DNA from: Labilibaculum sp. DW002
GTDB taxonomy: Bacteria; Bacteroidota; Bacteroidia; Bacteroidales; Marinifilaceae
Assembly (NCBI RefSeq): GCF_029029525.1
Contig: NZ_JAKJSC010000006.1
Location: 1 to 64,000 of the forward strand
Length of the DNA: 64,000 bases
Reading direction: 5' to 3'
Below the pieces are notes generated by a model. The model did no database searches and was not told the DNA's origin. It saw nothing but the letters and a program-made list of their open reading frames with translations. The position numbers and the translations under genes were made by a program. Shown one piece after another: positions 27,106 through 36,867 of this stretch (its first letter is position 1; the number at the start of each line of letters is the position of its first letter).

Positions 27106-27684
27106 TTATTTAATCTTATTTAGATGCGCCACCAGTTTTTGTACTGCCAAAGCTCGATGACTAATTTTATTTTTTTCGCTCATTTCCATTTCCGCAAAAG
27201 AAACATCGTAACCTTCCGGTTCAAATATTGGATCGTATCCAAACCCATCAATTCCACGCTCTTTTTCAAGGATATTTCCTTTAACAATACCTTCAAACTG
27301 AGTCTCTTTACCATCAATTAATAAAGATATTACCGTTCTGAATCGCGCTTTTCTATTTTCGATGCCTTTCAAATTTGCAAGTACCTTTTTCATATTGCCT
27401 TTCGCATCCTTATCAATGCCAGCGTATCTAGCGGAATATACACCAGGTTCATTGTTTAGAGCTTCAATTTCTAAACCAGTATCATCAGCAAAACAATTTA
27501 CATTGTACTTGTCAAAAATATGCTTTGCCTTCTGGTTCGCATTTTCTTCTAATGTCTCGTAATCTTCTGGAATTTCGTCGGTACAATTAATATCCGACAA
27601 GCTTAAAAGTTCAATATCTTCACCTAAAATATGCTGTAATTCTTTTAATTTATTCAGGTTATTGGTTGCAAAAACAAGCTTCAT
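27106..27684 (-). CDS. rdgB: RdgB/HAM1 XTP/dITP pyrophosphatase
   Basis: A 192-aa non-canonical purine NTP pyrophosphatase that removes dITP, XTP and similar bases. The signature pieces are [34 protein letters not shown], and the GFGYDPIF site near the end. The family length is normal. It is the first gene of the unit with porZ and recO. Confidence 0.95.
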   Translation of the reverse strand: MKLVFATNNLNKLKELQHILGEDIELLSLSDINCTDEIPEDYETLEENANQKAKHIFDKYNVNCFADDTGLEIEALNNEPGVYSARYAGIDKDAKGNMKKVLANLKGIENRKARFRTVISLLIDGKETQFEGIVKGNILEKERGIDGFGYDPIFEPEGYDVSFAEMEMSEKNKISHRALAVQKLVAHLNKIK

Positions 27685-27710
27685 AATTACTCTCTTATCA
27701 GTTTATGGAT

Positions 27711-27741
27711 ACAAAAAAACAACGGCCATACAACCGTTGTT
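27711..27741 (-). terminator. Terminator of the universal stress protein gene
   Basis: The stem aacaacgg / ccgttgtt (27718-27725, 27734-27741) has an 8-nt loop, with seven A's to the left (a T-run on the minus strand). Confidence 0.8.
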
Positions 27742-27768
27742 CAAATATATAAATTTCAAATTTATGCT

Positions 27769-28596
27769 TTAATAAAAACTGCCATATTTGGCTAAGTCTG
27801 TTCTTGGATTAACACACATAACAGGAACGTGAGCCGAATTAGCAATCACAAACTGCTCATGAGCACCCAACATATAATCTTGGAATGAAATGTTCTTTGT
27901 TGTCATGATTAAGATGATATCTGCTTCTATTTTTTTAGCAAAATCAACTGTTTCCATTGCAAAATCGCTACCCCCATCAGCCGTATCAATTTCATAATCA
28001 ATACCCCTGTTCTCCAAATACTTTTTAGCAAATACCAAATTGGCTTTTGTTCTCTGAAGCATTTGACCTTCAGGTATTTTAGGTGTAATAATTCGCATTT
28101 TTGCTTTAAAGAATTTACCTAAAAATTCAGCCCAGCTTAATTTTTCTTTGTTCTCTTTCTTAAAATCAACAGGCAAAACAACAGACGAATATTTCTTATG
28201 CACTGGAGGAGCTTGCACAACGATAAAAGGTACACGTGAACCAATAATAACCTTTAAAGCCCAACTACCTGTCAATTTTTGCATTCCCTTAATGCCATGA
28301 GTACCCATAAGTACTAGCATGGAATTCATTTCTTTTGCGATATCGTTGATTGAAGTAAAAATACTTCCTTCACGTACAACTATTTCAGGGCGAATTCCCT
28401 TCTCTTTTTCAATTTTCTCAACGGCCTCAAGCATTTTTGCATTAGCTTCCTCAATATGAGATCCTTTTTTTACAATATGCAGCAATGTTACATTTGCATC
28501 AACATTTTCAGCAAATATTAAAGCATGCTCTAATGCGTACTCTGCGACAGTTGAAAAATCCCATGCCACGAGTATTGATCTTTTAGTGTTTTCCAT
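27769..28596 (-). CDS. Universal stress protein with two Usp domains
   Basis: A 275-aa tandem Usp protein. The first domain (about 1-145) keeps the nucleotide-binding end GTHGIKGMQKLTGSWA, a variant of the G-x2-G-x9-G(S/T) pattern. The second (about 150-275) has lost most of that motif (TTKNISFQDYMLGAHEQF) and is probably not an ATP binder. The role in stress endurance is known for the family. The specific stress here is unknown. The gene is divergent from the cyclase-HD gene, with 193 bp between starts. Confidence 0.9.
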   Translation of the reverse strand: MENTKRSILVAWDFSTVAEYALEHALIFAENVDANVTLLHIVKKGSHIEEANAKMLEAVEKIEKEKGIRPEIVVREGSIFTSINDIAKEMNSMLVLMGTHGIKGMQKLTGSWALKVIIGSRVPFIVVQAPPVHKKYSSVVLPVDFKKENKEKLSWAEFLGKFFKAKMRIITPKIPEGQMLQRTKANLVFAKKYLENRGIDYEIDTADGGSDFAMETVDFAKKIEADIILIMTTKNISFQDYMLGAHEQFVIANSAHVPVMCVNPRTDLAKYGSFY

Positions 28597-28673
28597 AGTT
28601 TTAAGTAAAAAGGATGGTCAATAAAAAAATTAACATAACCGTTGGACAATTTAGCTATTTTCTTCTAAACAAG

Positions 28674-28681
28674 CAAATATA
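28674..28681 (-). promoter_or_regulatory. Putative -7 box of the usp gene
   Basis: Minus-strand TATATTTG matches TAnnTTTG. The RNA leader would be about 70 nt. No good -33 TTG is seen. Confidence 0.4.
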
Positions 28682-28789
28682 TAGGGCTTCTGTTAAGATT
28701 GAGTATTAATTTACGAAGAAGGCTGATATTTTAAAAATTCTTGGCTATTTTTATTACCATTCTTTGCACTGAATACTAATTTGAATCTA

Positions 28790-30307
28790 ATGTACGTCTC
28801 TCTATACTGTTTAAGTTTATTATTTCCAGCCAATTACTTTTCAAATTTACTTTTAAGTTTGGGGGAAAACACAGTCAGTTTCATCTCCGAAAACATAGTA
28901 GTAGTTGGGATTATTCAAATATTTCTCTTTGCCTTGATGTATTTATGGCATCAACTAAGGTTAAAAAAACAAAGAAAAAGCATTGAAAATGAATTTTACG
29001 ATAAAAATCAAGAGATAATAGATCAAAAAGAAAAAGCAGAGAAATTACTTTCCAATTTACTACCTAAACAAACTGCAGAAGAATTACAATCTACAGGAAA
29101 AGTTAGCTCTAAAAGATATAGAATGGTAACCGTTTTGTTTTCCGACATCCATGGATTTACCAAAATTGTCGAACAAATGAACCCAGAAGATCTAATAGAT
29201 GAACTGGACAAGTTTTTTATGCACTTTGACTCTGTTGTTGAAAAATTCAATATTGAAAAAATTAAAACGGTAGGTGATGCTTACATGTGTGCCGGTGGTA
29301 TTCCAAATAAAAATCGAACCAACCCAATAGAGGTAATTTTGGCTGCCATGGAAATTCAGCAGTACATGAAAAGCATGAAAATCAACTCAAAAGCGGGTAA
29401 AAAAGCCATTTGGGGCTTACGAATTGGTGTACATACTGGTCCTGTAATTGCTGGTGTAGTTGGAACTAAAAAAGTTAGCTACGACATATGGGGCGATACT
29501 GTAAACACTGCAAGTAGAATGGAATCATCTGGTTCTGTAAGCGAAATAAATATTTCAGGAATGACCTATATGCTAGTTCGTGATTTCTTTATTTGTGAAT
29601 ACAGAGGACGAATGCCAGTCAAATACAAAGGAAATATTGACATGTACTTTGTAAAAGGTTTTAAGCCCAATATGTCTTCCGATCTAAAGGGCTTGGTACC
29701 AAATCAACATTTCATCACGCAATTTCAAATGCTGCGTTACGATGATTTAGAAGAAGCCATTCTAACCAAGTTGGAAAATGAATTGCCTAAAAATCTATAT
29801 TATCACAACCTAAAACACACCATTGATGTAATTACAGAGGTTGAAATTATTGGCAGAAAAGAAGGTGTTAAAGATCCTGAGATGATTATTCTAAAAACTG
29901 CAGCCTTATTTCATGATACAGGTTTTATCTTATCGTATAATAATCATGAAGAATGTGGTGTTAAAATGGCTCGTCATATCTTACCAAAATATTTCTACTC
30001 TGAAGAACAAATTGATCAGGTTGCCAATCTTATTATGAATACCAAGTTTCCACCTGAACCAAAGACAAAATTAGAGATGATCATATGCGATGCTGATCTT
30101 GATTACCTTGGTCGCACCGATTTTATTCCAGTATCGGGAAATTTGTATCGAGAATTGAAAGAGCATAGTAAAATCAAAAGCATTGACGACTGGAACAGAC
30201 TCCAAATCAAATTCATAGAGAATCATCAGTATTTTACCGAAACAGCACGCAACATGCGAGACGTAAATAAAATAAGACAGCTCGATAAACTTAGAGAGTT
30301 GATTTAA
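28790..30307 (+). CDS. Adenylate cyclase fused to an HD phosphohydrolase domain
   Basis: A 505-aa protein. The start is the ATG at 28790; an upstream TTG at 28781 is weaker. Residues 1-55 hold two hydrophobic segments. A coiled coil (about 60-100, Lys/Glu/Gln rich) with LLPKQTAEEL leads into a class III cyclase. FSDIHGF and GDAYM carry the two metal aspartates. The Lys of KTVGDAYM and the Asp of YDIWGDTVN are the adenine-selecting residues, where guanylate cyclases have Glu and Cys, so ATP is the predicted substrate. N and R of NTASRM complete the site. After a linker (about 300-330) an HD domain follows: LKHT, FHDTGF, NNHEECG and DADLDYLGR. HD domains are often cyclic-nucleotide phosphodiesterases or other metal phosphohydrolases. 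Making and degrading a signal in one chain is inference. Confidence 0.9.
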   Translation: MYVSLYCLSLLFPANYFSNLLLSLGENTVSFISENIVVVGIIQIFLFALMYLWHQLRLKKQRKSIENEFYDKNQEIIDQKEKAEKLLSNLLPKQTAEELQSTGKVSSKRYRMVTVLFSDIHGFTKIVEQMNPEDLIDELDKFFMHFDSVVEKFNIEKIKTVGDAYMCAGGIPNKNRTNPIEVILAAMEIQQYMKSMKINSKAGKKAIWGLRIGVHTGPVIAGVVGTKKVSYDIWGDTVNTASRMESSGSVSEINISGMTYMLVRDFFICEYRGRMPVKYKGNIDMYFVKGFKPNMSSDLKGLVPNQHFITQFQMLRYDDLEEAILTKLENELPKNLYYHNLKHTIDVITEVEIIGRKEGVKDPEMIILKTAALFHDTGFILSYNNHEECGVKMARHILPKYFYSEEQIDQVANLIMNTKFPPEPKTKLEMIICDADLDYLGRTDFIPVSGNLYRELKEHSKIKSIDDWNRLQIKFIENHQYFTETARNMRDVNKIRQLDKLRELI

Positions 30308-30468
30308 CTGTTTTATTTAAGCTGAGTATATTGATTTTAAATTAGCAAACCCCTTCCGTTTCCAACATCAATTTTTTTGATCTCTTTTAAAAATTGGCGT
30401 AAATTGAATAGAGTGATAATCAACACATAAGTGATTGAACACAACACACATTCTAGAAAAGGGGGAAC

Positions 30469-31695
30469 ATGATCACAAATTTAGAAAACATTCTTTCTGA
30501 TAGTGCCAAGGGCATGAAACGGTCGGTTATCAGAGAGCTTTTAAAATTAACTCAAAGACCTGACATCATTTCTTTTGCGGGCGGATTACCTGCTCCTAGC
30601 ACCTTTCCAATTGAAGAACTAAAGCAAATTAGCAATGAAGTTCTGGAAGAAGAGGGAAGTTCTGCTTTGCAATATGGTCAAACTGAGGGAGAAACTCATC
30701 TTCGGGAAATCCTGCTTGAACGCTATCAAAAAATTGGCTTAAATATTAGTATTGATAACATTAGTATACTCACCTCATCGCAACAAGGACTCGACTTAGC
30801 GGGTAAAATATTCATTAACCGTGGCGATAAAATCATTTGCGGATTACCAAGTTATTTAGGTGGTTTAGGTGCTTTTTCGAACTATGGAGCAATTCCTGTT
30901 GGAATAAAATTTGATGAATTTGGAATGCGTTCAGATTTACTAGAAGTAAGCTTGTCTAAACTTGAAGCAGCTAATGATTTACCAAAATTCATTTACGTAA
31001 TCCCTGATTTTCAAAATCCTGCCGGTATCACAATGCCAGAATGGAGAAGATTGGAAATTATCAATATTGCGAAAAAATACAATATTTTAATCATTGAGGA
31101 CAGTCCGTATCGAGAATTACGTTTCGAGGGGGAATCTCAAAGAATGATGTATGATCTGGACAATTCAGGGCAAGTAATTTGCTTGGGAACTTTCTCTAAA
31201 ATATTTGTTCCTGGATTTAGAATTGGGTGGGTAATTGCTCACGAAGCGATTCTTGACAAATTTGTGAAAGCCAAGCAGTCGACTGACCTTTGCACCTCTC
31301 CTTTTGTACAAAAAATTGCCGCCAGATATCTAGAAAAAGGATTGTTCGACAAAAACTTAAAAAACATTATAAAAATGTACCATCGCAAACGCGATGTGAT
31401 GTTAGAAGCCTTTGAAGAATTTATGCCTAAGGGTGTTAAATGGACAAAACCCGAGGGTGGTTTATTTCTTTTTCTTATCTTGCCTGAAGATATGGATGCG
31501 GAAGACCTCTTTGAAATTGCAATTAAGAAGAATGTCGCATTTGTATTGGGTTCGGTTTTCCACTGCGATGGTAGTGGCAAAAATACCATGAGGATTAACT
31601 TTTCCTATATGGATGAAGACCAGAATAGAATTGGTGTTCAACGCTTGGCTGAATCGATTCAAACCTTATTGAATAACAAATGTTTAACCGTTTGA
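30469..31695 (+). CDS. PLP-dependent aminotransferase, LysN/2-aminoadipate type
   Basis: A fold-type I aminotransferase of 408 aa. The opening ISFAGGLPAPSTFP, the PDFQNPAGITM turn, SPYRELRFEG, the PLP-lysine in GTFSKIFVPGFRIGW and TKPEGGLFLF are all standard for the LysN / multiple-substrate group. The amino donor is unknown. It acts in amino acid metabolism in the cytoplasm. The gene is single, with a 160-bp gap upstream and a strong terminator downstream. Confidence 0.9.
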   Translation: MITNLENILSDSAKGMKRSVIRELLKLTQRPDIISFAGGLPAPSTFPIEELKQISNEVLEEEGSSALQYGQTEGETHLREILLERYQKIGLNISIDNISILTSSQQGLDLAGKIFINRGDKIICGLPSYLGGLGAFSNYGAIPVGIKFDEFGMRSDLLEVSLSKLEAANDLPKFIYVIPDFQNPAGITMPEWRRLEIINIAKKYNILIIEDSPYRELRFEGESQRMMYDLDNSGQVICLGTFSKIFVPGFRIGWVIAHEAILDKFVKAKQSTDLCTSPFVQKIAARYLEKGLFDKNLKNIIKMYHRKRDVMLEAFEEFMPKGVKWTKPEGGLFLFLILPEDMDAEDLFEIAIKKNVAFVLGSVFHCDGSGKNTMRINFSYMDEDQNRIGVQRLAESIQTLLNNKCLTV

Positions 31696-31759
31696 TTTTT
31701 ATTAAAATCAAACACTTTTTTAGTAGTTATAAATCCTAATTCTCACCTTACAATGAGAT

Positions 31760-31797
31760 AAGAGAGAGTTCCATTTGGGACTCTCTCTTTTATTTTT
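31760..31797 (+). terminator. Intrinsic terminator after the aminotransferase
   Basis: A 12-bp stem, agagagagttcc / gggactctctct with one G-T pair (31761-31772, 31778-31788), is followed by ttttattttt. Confidence 0.85.
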
Positions 31798-31990
31798 CAA
31801 TAAATTCTAATTAAACATATCTATAAATTGATTTCAGGCTATCTGATTTTAATAAAACAGATCACTTATTTCCTGTTTTAGATAGAATTAATCTTTATAA
31901 TAAATTAATTTCCACTTATAAAACATACGCAAATAAAGGCTTACAGTAACACATATCGATATTATCTATGGTTTTTTAATTATTATCTAT

Positions 31991-32021
31991 TTGATTTATA
32001 TTGCAAGTCGTATTAGGTTTG
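31991..32021 (+). promoter_or_regulatory. Promoter of ahpC
   Basis: TTG (31991-31993), a 20-nt spacer and TAGGTTTG (32014-32021) match the Bacteroidota promoter consensus. The leader would be about 45 nt. No OxyR-like palindrome is obvious. The rest of 31798-31990 is featureless. Confidence 0.65.
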
Positions 32022-32071
32022 CAGCGGATAAAAAACAAAACAATAAATAATCATATTAAAAAAAAATAAGT

Positions 32072-32635
32072 ATGTCATTAATTGGAAAACAAATTGTAGA
32101 TTTTGAAGTTCAAGCATTTGCAAACAACGATTTTAAAAGCGTTAAAAAATCAGATTTACTAGGTAAATGGTCTGTATTTTTCTTCTACCCTGCCGATTTT
32201 ACATTCGTGTGTCCTACTGAATTGGAAGATCTTGCGAACCTTTATCCTGAGTTTAAAGCAATCGATAGTGAAATTTATTCGGTTTCTACCGATACCCATT
32301 TCGTACACAAAGCATGGCACGATACTTCAGACACAATCAAGAAAATTCAATACCCTATGTTAGCAGATCCAACAGGAGTTTTATCTCGTGGATTTGATGT
32401 AATGATTGAGGAAATTGGATTGGCTGAACGAGGAACTTTTATTGTAAATCCTGAAGGCGAAATTGTAGCTTACGAAGTTGTTGCAGGAAACGTAGGAAGA
32501 AATGCTGAAGAGTTACTAAGAAGATTGAAAGCATTGCAGTTTGTAGCTAAAAATCCTTCTGAAGTATGTCCAGCAAAATGGAAAGAAGGAAATGAAACCT
32601 TACAACCAAGTATCGACCTGGTTGGTAAAATATAA
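32072..32635 (+). CDS. ahpC: Alkyl hydroperoxide reductase C (peroxiredoxin)
   Basis: A 187-aa 2-Cys peroxiredoxin. The peroxidatic Cys is in FTFVCPTEL, with the preceding Pro/Thr/Arg environment, and the resolving Cys is in EVCPAKW near the end. It reduces H2O2 and organic peroxides with electrons from AhpF, encoded 72 nt downstream. A hairpin in between probably sets the ratio of the two messages. Confidence 0.96.
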   Translation: MSLIGKQIVDFEVQAFANNDFKSVKKSDLLGKWSVFFFYPADFTFVCPTELEDLANLYPEFKAIDSEIYSVSTDTHFVHKAWHDTSDTIKKIQYPMLADPTGVLSRGFDVMIEEIGLAERGTFIVNPEGEIVAYEVVAGNVGRNAEELLRRLKALQFVAKNPSEVCPAKWKEGNETLQPSIDLVGKI

Positions 32636-32654
32636 TAAGAATAACACCCAAAAG

Positions 32655-32686
32655 CTGTCCTTAAATTTATTTTAGGGACAGTTTTG
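32655..32686 (+). terminator. Leaky hairpin between ahpC and ahpF
   Basis: The stem ctgtccttaaa / tttagggacag (32655-32665, 32671-32681) has one G-T pair, is followed by ttttg, and lies 20 nt after the ahpC stop and 22 nt before the ahpF ATG. The short T-run suggests partial read-through. Confidence 0.65.
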
Positions 32687-32707
32687 TTTCAAAATCAAAA
32701 AAAAACA

Positions 32708-34291
32708 ATGCTCGAACAAACTATAAAAAATCAGGTTATTGATTTATTTGCATCGCTTAAAAATCAATATACATTTCAAATAAAGGTAGCTTCTACTCAT
32801 TCTAACAAAGAAGAATTAGTTTCACTTTTAAGGGATGTTGCATCTTGTGCAGATAAAGTAAATGTGGAAGTACAGGAAGAATCGGGATTATCATTTACCA
32901 TCCTAAAGAACAACAAAAATACCAATGTAACCTTCAAGGCTGTTCCAAACGGACATGAATTTACCACTTTGCTATTAGCTATTTTAAATCTAGATGGAAT
33001 TGGGAAAAACTTACCTGATGCAATTCTTACCCAAAGAATTCAAAGCATCTCACAAAAGGTAGAATTAAAGAGTTTTATCTCACTTTCTTGTACCAATTGT
33101 CCTGATGTTGTTCAAGCATTGAATATCATGGCTTTCTATAATGAGAATATATCTCATGAAATAATAGATGGTGCGATTAATATTGAAGAAGTTGAAAAAT
33201 TAAATATACAGGCAGTTCCAAGTGTTTATGCAAATGGAAAACAATTGCATGTTGGTCGTTCATCATTAGGTGAATTATTGGGGAAAATTGAAGATCAGTT
33301 TGGAAGTGATTACCAGCCACAAGCCCAAGAAGACAAAGAATATGATGTAATTGTTGCTGGTGGAGGACCTGCCGGTGTTTCTGCAGCTGTTTATTCTGCT
33401 CGTAAAGGTTTTTCAGTTGCCATTGTTGCTGAAAAAATTGGTGGCCAAGTTACTGAAACAGTTTCTATCGAAAATATGATTTCGATTCCAAAAACGACTG
33501 GATCTGAGTTATCCGGTAACTTAATGAAACACCTTAACGATTATCCAATTGATATTTTAGACAATCGTAAGGTAGAAAATTTAGAGGTAGTTGATGGAAT
33601 AAAAACACTTACAACATCTTTAAACGAAACGCTACAAACACCTGCTCTTATTATTGCTACCGGAGCTAGTTGGAGAAAATTAAATATCCCTGGCGAAAGT
33701 GACTACATTGGTGCTGGTGTTGCCTTTTGCACTCATTGCGATGGTCCTTTTTACAAAGGGAAAAAAGTGGTTGTAATTGGTGGCGGAAACTCTGGACTAG
33801 AAGCTGCAATTGATTTATCTGCAATTGCCACTGAAGTAAAGGTGCTTGAATTTATGGATGAATTAAAAGGCGATCAGGTACTTCAAGATAAAATTAAAGA
33901 ATTATCGAATGTAAGTATTACTACCAGTGCTCAAACTTTAAGCATTGAGGGTGATGGAAGCAAAGTAAATTCAATTAGATATAAAAACCGTGTAACGAAT
34001 AAGGAAGAGGTTTTAACAACCGACGGTGTCTTTATTCAAATTGGTTTAACCGCAAACAGCCAAGTATTTTCAGATACAGTTCAGACCAATCGAATTGGTG
34101 AGATTGAAATTGATTCAAATTGTAGAACTAATCAGGCAGGAATATATGCTGCTGGTGATGTATCAATTGTACCTTACAAGCAAATAGTAATTGCAATGGG
34201 AGAAGGATCAAAAGCCGCCCTTTCGGCATTTGATGATAAAATAAAAGGCTTGCTTTTGGCAAACCAGTTAGAAGAAGTTGCCTATAGTTAA
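32708..34291 (+). CDS. ahpF: Alkyl hydroperoxide reductase F
   Basis: A 527-aa flavoenzyme. I took the ATG at 32708 (MLEQTIKNQ); the frame extends upstream to a TTG at 32684 without support. The N-terminal domain (about 1-200) is the double thioredoxin fold with CTNC. Next come a FAD Rossmann motif [17 protein letters not shown], the redox pair CTHC in [10 protein letters not shown] and an NAD(P)H motif [12 protein letters not shown]. Electrons flow from NADH to the CTHC pair, to CTNC and then to AhpC. It is cotranscribed with ahpC. Confidence 0.96.
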   Translation: MLEQTIKNQVIDLFASLKNQYTFQIKVASTHSNKEELVSLLRDVASCADKVNVEVQEESGLSFTILKNNKNTNVTFKAVPNGHEFTTLLLAILNLDGIGKNLPDAILTQRIQSISQKVELKSFISLSCTNCPDVVQALNIMAFYNENISHEIIDGAINIEEVEKLNIQAVPSVYANGKQLHVGRSSLGELLGKIEDQFGSDYQPQAQEDKEYDVIVAGGGPAGVSAAVYSARKGFSVAIVAEKIGGQVTETVSIENMISIPKTTGSELSGNLMKHLNDYPIDILDNRKVENLEVVDGIKTLTTSLNETLQTPALIIATGASWRKLNIPGESDYIGAGVAFCTHCDGPFYKGKKVVVIGGGNSGLEAAIDLSAIATEVKVLEFMDELKGDQVLQDKIKELSNVSITTSAQTLSIEGDGSKVNSIRYKNRVTNKEEVLTTDGVFIQIGLTANSQVFSDTVQTNRIGEIEIDSNCRTNQAGIYAAGDVSIVPYKQIVIAMGEGSKAALSAFDDKIKGLLLANQLEEVAYS

Positions 34292-34298
34292 GGCAAAA

Positions 34299-34345
34299 TA
34301 TTCTATGGATAATCAGCAATTTAGATTATCCATAGAATTATATTT
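34299..34345. terminator. Bidirectional terminator between ahpF and ilvE
   Basis: A perfect 15-bp stem attctatggataatc / gattatccatagaat (34299-34313, 34323-34337) is followed by tatattttta on the plus strand. It serves two convergent genes. Confidence 0.8.
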
Positions 34346-34352
34346 TTATTGA

Positions 34353-35369
34353 TTAAAATTCGATAATTGTATTCCAGTTATGCTTATCTTCAACCGTTCC
34401 GTATTGAATTCCACGAAGTGTTTCATATAATTTGAAACTTGTTTTACCAGCTTCATCACCAAAGAAATAATCAATATTATTATCTGCATCAACAATCTTA
34501 CGAATTGGAGAAATTACAGCAGCAGTACCACAAGCACCAGCCTCAGTAAAGTCTGCTAATTCAGTAACCTCAATTGGACGGCGTTCAACAGTCATACCCA
34601 TATCTTCAGCAATCTGACACAAACTCTTGTTTGTAATAGATGGAAGAATTGAATTAGACTTAGGAGTTACATATGAATTGTTTTTAATTCCGAAGAAGTT
34701 AGCTGGTCCACACTCGTCGATATATTTCTTCTCTTTAGCATCTAAGAACAATACTGCAGAAAAACCTTCATCGTGTGCACGAGAACCTCCTCTTAAGGAA
34801 GCAGCATAGTTCCCACCTACTTTGATTGTACCTGTTCCCTGAGGAGCTGCACGATCGTATTCGCGGTAAACAACATAGTCAGTTGGCTTGAAACCTTCTT
34901 TGAAATATGGTCCTACTGGCATTACGAATACAGCAAATGTATATTCAGCAGCCGGACTTACACCAACTTGAGCTCCATTACCAAAAAGAACTGGACGAAT
35001 ATAAAGAGAAGCACCTGACTCGTATGGTGGAATCCATCTTTCATTCAATTTGATTGCTTTGACTACAGCTTCTTCAAACAATTCAAGAGGCATTTCAGCC
35101 ATCATGATACCATTTGATGAATTCTGAAGACGTTTTCCATTCTCATCGATACGAAATACTCTTACTTTTCCATCAGGACCCTTAAATGCTTTTAAGCCTT
35201 CAAATGCTTGCTGGCCATAGTGTAAACCTGTGGCAGCGATATGAACATTTACCTGATCAGATGAAGATACTTCTAATTCTCCCCATTTTCCATCACGGTA
35301 GTTACAACGAACATTGTAATCAGTTTTGGTATAACCGAAACCAAATTTAGACCAGTCAATATTTTCCAT
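34353..35369 (-). CDS. ilvE: Branched-chain amino acid aminotransferase
   Basis: A 338-aa fold-type IV aminotransferase for Leu, Ile and Val. The ATG at 35367-35369 was chosen; the two residues upstream need a TTG. HYGQQAFEGLKAFKG, RPVLFGNGAQVGVSP, the PLP-lysine in GTIKVGGNYAASL and EAGACGTAAVISPI identify the class II BCAT group. It is single and ends at the shared terminator. Confidence 0.95.
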   Translation of the reverse strand: MENIDWSKFGFGYTKTDYNVRCNYRDGKWGELEVSSSDQVNVHIAATGLHYGQQAFEGLKAFKGPDGKVRVFRIDENGKRLQNSSNGIMMAEMPLELFEEAVVKAIKLNERWIPPYESGASLYIRPVLFGNGAQVGVSPAAEYTFAVFVMPVGPYFKEGFKPTDYVVYREYDRAAPQGTGTIKVGGNYAASLRGGSRAHDEGFSAVLFLDAKEKKYIDECGPANFFGIKNNSYVTPKSNSILPSITNKSLCQIAEDMGMTVERRPIEVTELADFTEAGACGTAAVISPIRKIVDADNNIDYFFGDEAGKTSFKLYETLRGIQYGTVEDKHNWNTIIEF

Positions 35370-35481
35370 TTTCAATTCTGAATTTAGCGATTAGTGTTAT
35401 TGTTTTATGCAAGTATTTAATGCACAATACAAATGTATCAAGAAAATTTATCTTTTTGCCTACAATTTATCTGATTTTTAA

Positions 35482-36282
35482 TCAATCTACTTTCAATTCA
35501 ACAAGATATCCGTTGTGTTTTCGAATATTCATAACTTTTCCCCCGTCGAAAATTAAGTATTGTCCCTTGATTCCTTTCAAAACTCCAGTAAATTCATTCT
35601 CTTTTTCAAAGCTAAAACTCACCACTTTTTCTGGTATGATCTCCATTGGGTAAACAATGTCAGTAATCTCATCATCAAGAGAAATATATTGCTGTAGTTC
35701 AGGATGAAGTAATTCTTTTGCTTTTAATTTCTCCTCAACTAAGTCGATGTCATTCGAATCTTCCAACTTTAGCATAGCTCTCCAGTTGGTTTTATCCGCA
35801 AAATGCGCTTTCAAAGCCACCTCGATAACACCAGCAATATGTCGATTGGGCGTTTTGGCAAGCTTTATAGCTCCTACCGCCCCTTGATCTATCCATCGGG
35901 TTGGAATTTGCGATTCACGCGTTACACCAACCTTTAAATTCCCTGAATAGGCAAAATATACATAGTGTGGTTTCAAAGAATTCTCTTTTGCCCATTCCAT
36001 ATCTCTCGCAATTCCAAGGTAAGAAAGATCTAACTCCGGACGTAAAATACTAGGATCTGTTTGCGGCAAGGTCGTAAAACAAGAATAGCAATAACCTTGA
36101 GAAAAGGATGTTTTTGTTTTTTTTCCACAATGAATACAATTAATCTGACCCAAATAGGTAAGCGTTATTTCTTTCCCAATTAAAGCATTCATATCCAATT
36201 TTTCATCACCAATTGGCAATTTATACTTAACCTGATCGTCTAGATCAGTATGCATTTTTCTTATATTTCCTTGTTTTTGCAT
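35482..36282 (-). CDS. DUF2797 protein with zinc ribbon and GIY-YIG-like segment
   Basis: A 266-aa protein. A zinc ribbon (CIHC ... CYSC, around residues 49-75) is followed by a strand pattern YVYFAYSGNLKVGVTR, which recalls the GIY-YIG nuclease fold, and by IPTRWIDQGA. DUF2797 proteins have no established function. Nucleic-acid binding is a guess from the fold. The gene is 11 bp behind the thioredoxin gene on the same strand. An alternative start at residue 10 (MHTDLDDQ) is possible. Confidence 0.8.
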   Translation of the reverse strand: MQKQGNIRKMHTDLDDQVKYKLPIGDEKLDMNALIGKEITLTYLGQINCIHCGKKTKTSFSQGYCYSCFTTLPQTDPSILRPELDLSYLGIARDMEWAKENSLKPHYVYFAYSGNLKVGVTRESQIPTRWIDQGAVGAIKLAKTPNRHIAGVIEVALKAHFADKTNWRAMLKLEDSNDIDLVEEKLKAKELLHPELQQYISLDDEITDIVYPMEIIPEKVVSFSFEKENEFTGVLKGIKGQYLIFDGGKVMNIRKHNGYLVELKVD

Positions 36283-36293
36283 TCAAGCTTTAT

Positions 36294-36797
36294 TTACAAA
36301 TTCGACTCAATAACTTTTATCATCTGCTCTAGCTCTTTTTGATCGAAACCAACGCCTTGCCAGATAATTTTTCCTGATTTATCAACAATAAAGTTACGAG
36401 GAATGTATTGACTTGCAAATTTAGAATACACCTCACGTTTAGGATCTGGAGCAATAGGGAAAGTAAAACCTTTCTTCTTATTCCATTTCAGCAATTCTTC
36501 TTTTGTATGTTCTCTACCAATTGAAACCATTGCAAATTTCTCACCTTTAAACTTAGTCCACAATTTTGCTTCAACTTCTGGCAATTCTTTCATACATGGT
36601 CCACACCAGGTAGCGAAGAAATTAATTAATACCACTTTTCCCTTTAGCTTTTCAATGGCAACTTCTTCTCCATCAAGAGTTTTGATTGTAAAAGCGGGTA
36701 CCTGATCACCTTCTTTCAAAAGCGATCCTTGGTGATTTTCGGCAATTAAATTTGTTGTAGCAATTAAGGCAATTAGTGCAAATAGTAGTTTTTTCAT
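36294..36797 (-). CDS. TlpA-like thioredoxin, secreted
   Basis: A 167-aa protein with a Sec signal (LLFALIALIATTNLIAE), then a thioredoxin fold with ATWCGPCMKELP as active site and cis-Pro IPRNFIVD. TlpA/ResA proteins reduce or rearrange disulfides in the periplasm, often for cytochrome c maturation. It lies between the U32 gene and DUF2797. The 70-bp upstream gap holds a perfect palindrome. Confidence 0.9.
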   Translation of the reverse strand: MKKLLFALIALIATTNLIAENHQGSLLKEGDQVPAFTIKTLDGEEVAIEKLKGKVVLINFFATWCGPCMKELPEVEAKLWTKFKGEKFAMVSIGREHTKEELLKWNKKKGFTFPIAPDPKREVYSKFASQYIPRNFIVDKSGKIIWQGVGFDQKELEQMIKVIESNL

Positions 36798-36811
36798 ATT
36801 AATCTCTTTAG

Positions 36812-36831
36812 AGACGCACGGCCGTGCGTCT
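36812..36831. repeat. Perfect 20-bp palindrome
   Basis: agacgcacggccgtgcgtct equals its own reverse complement, is very G+C-rich among A+T-rich DNA, and lies between two cotranscribed genes. It has the look of a REP-type element. Other copies are needed to prove it, and I saw none in this window. Confidence 0.6.
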
Positions 36832-36867
36832 GTACATTTTCAATTTATCAGCGTCTTTATAATTCGC

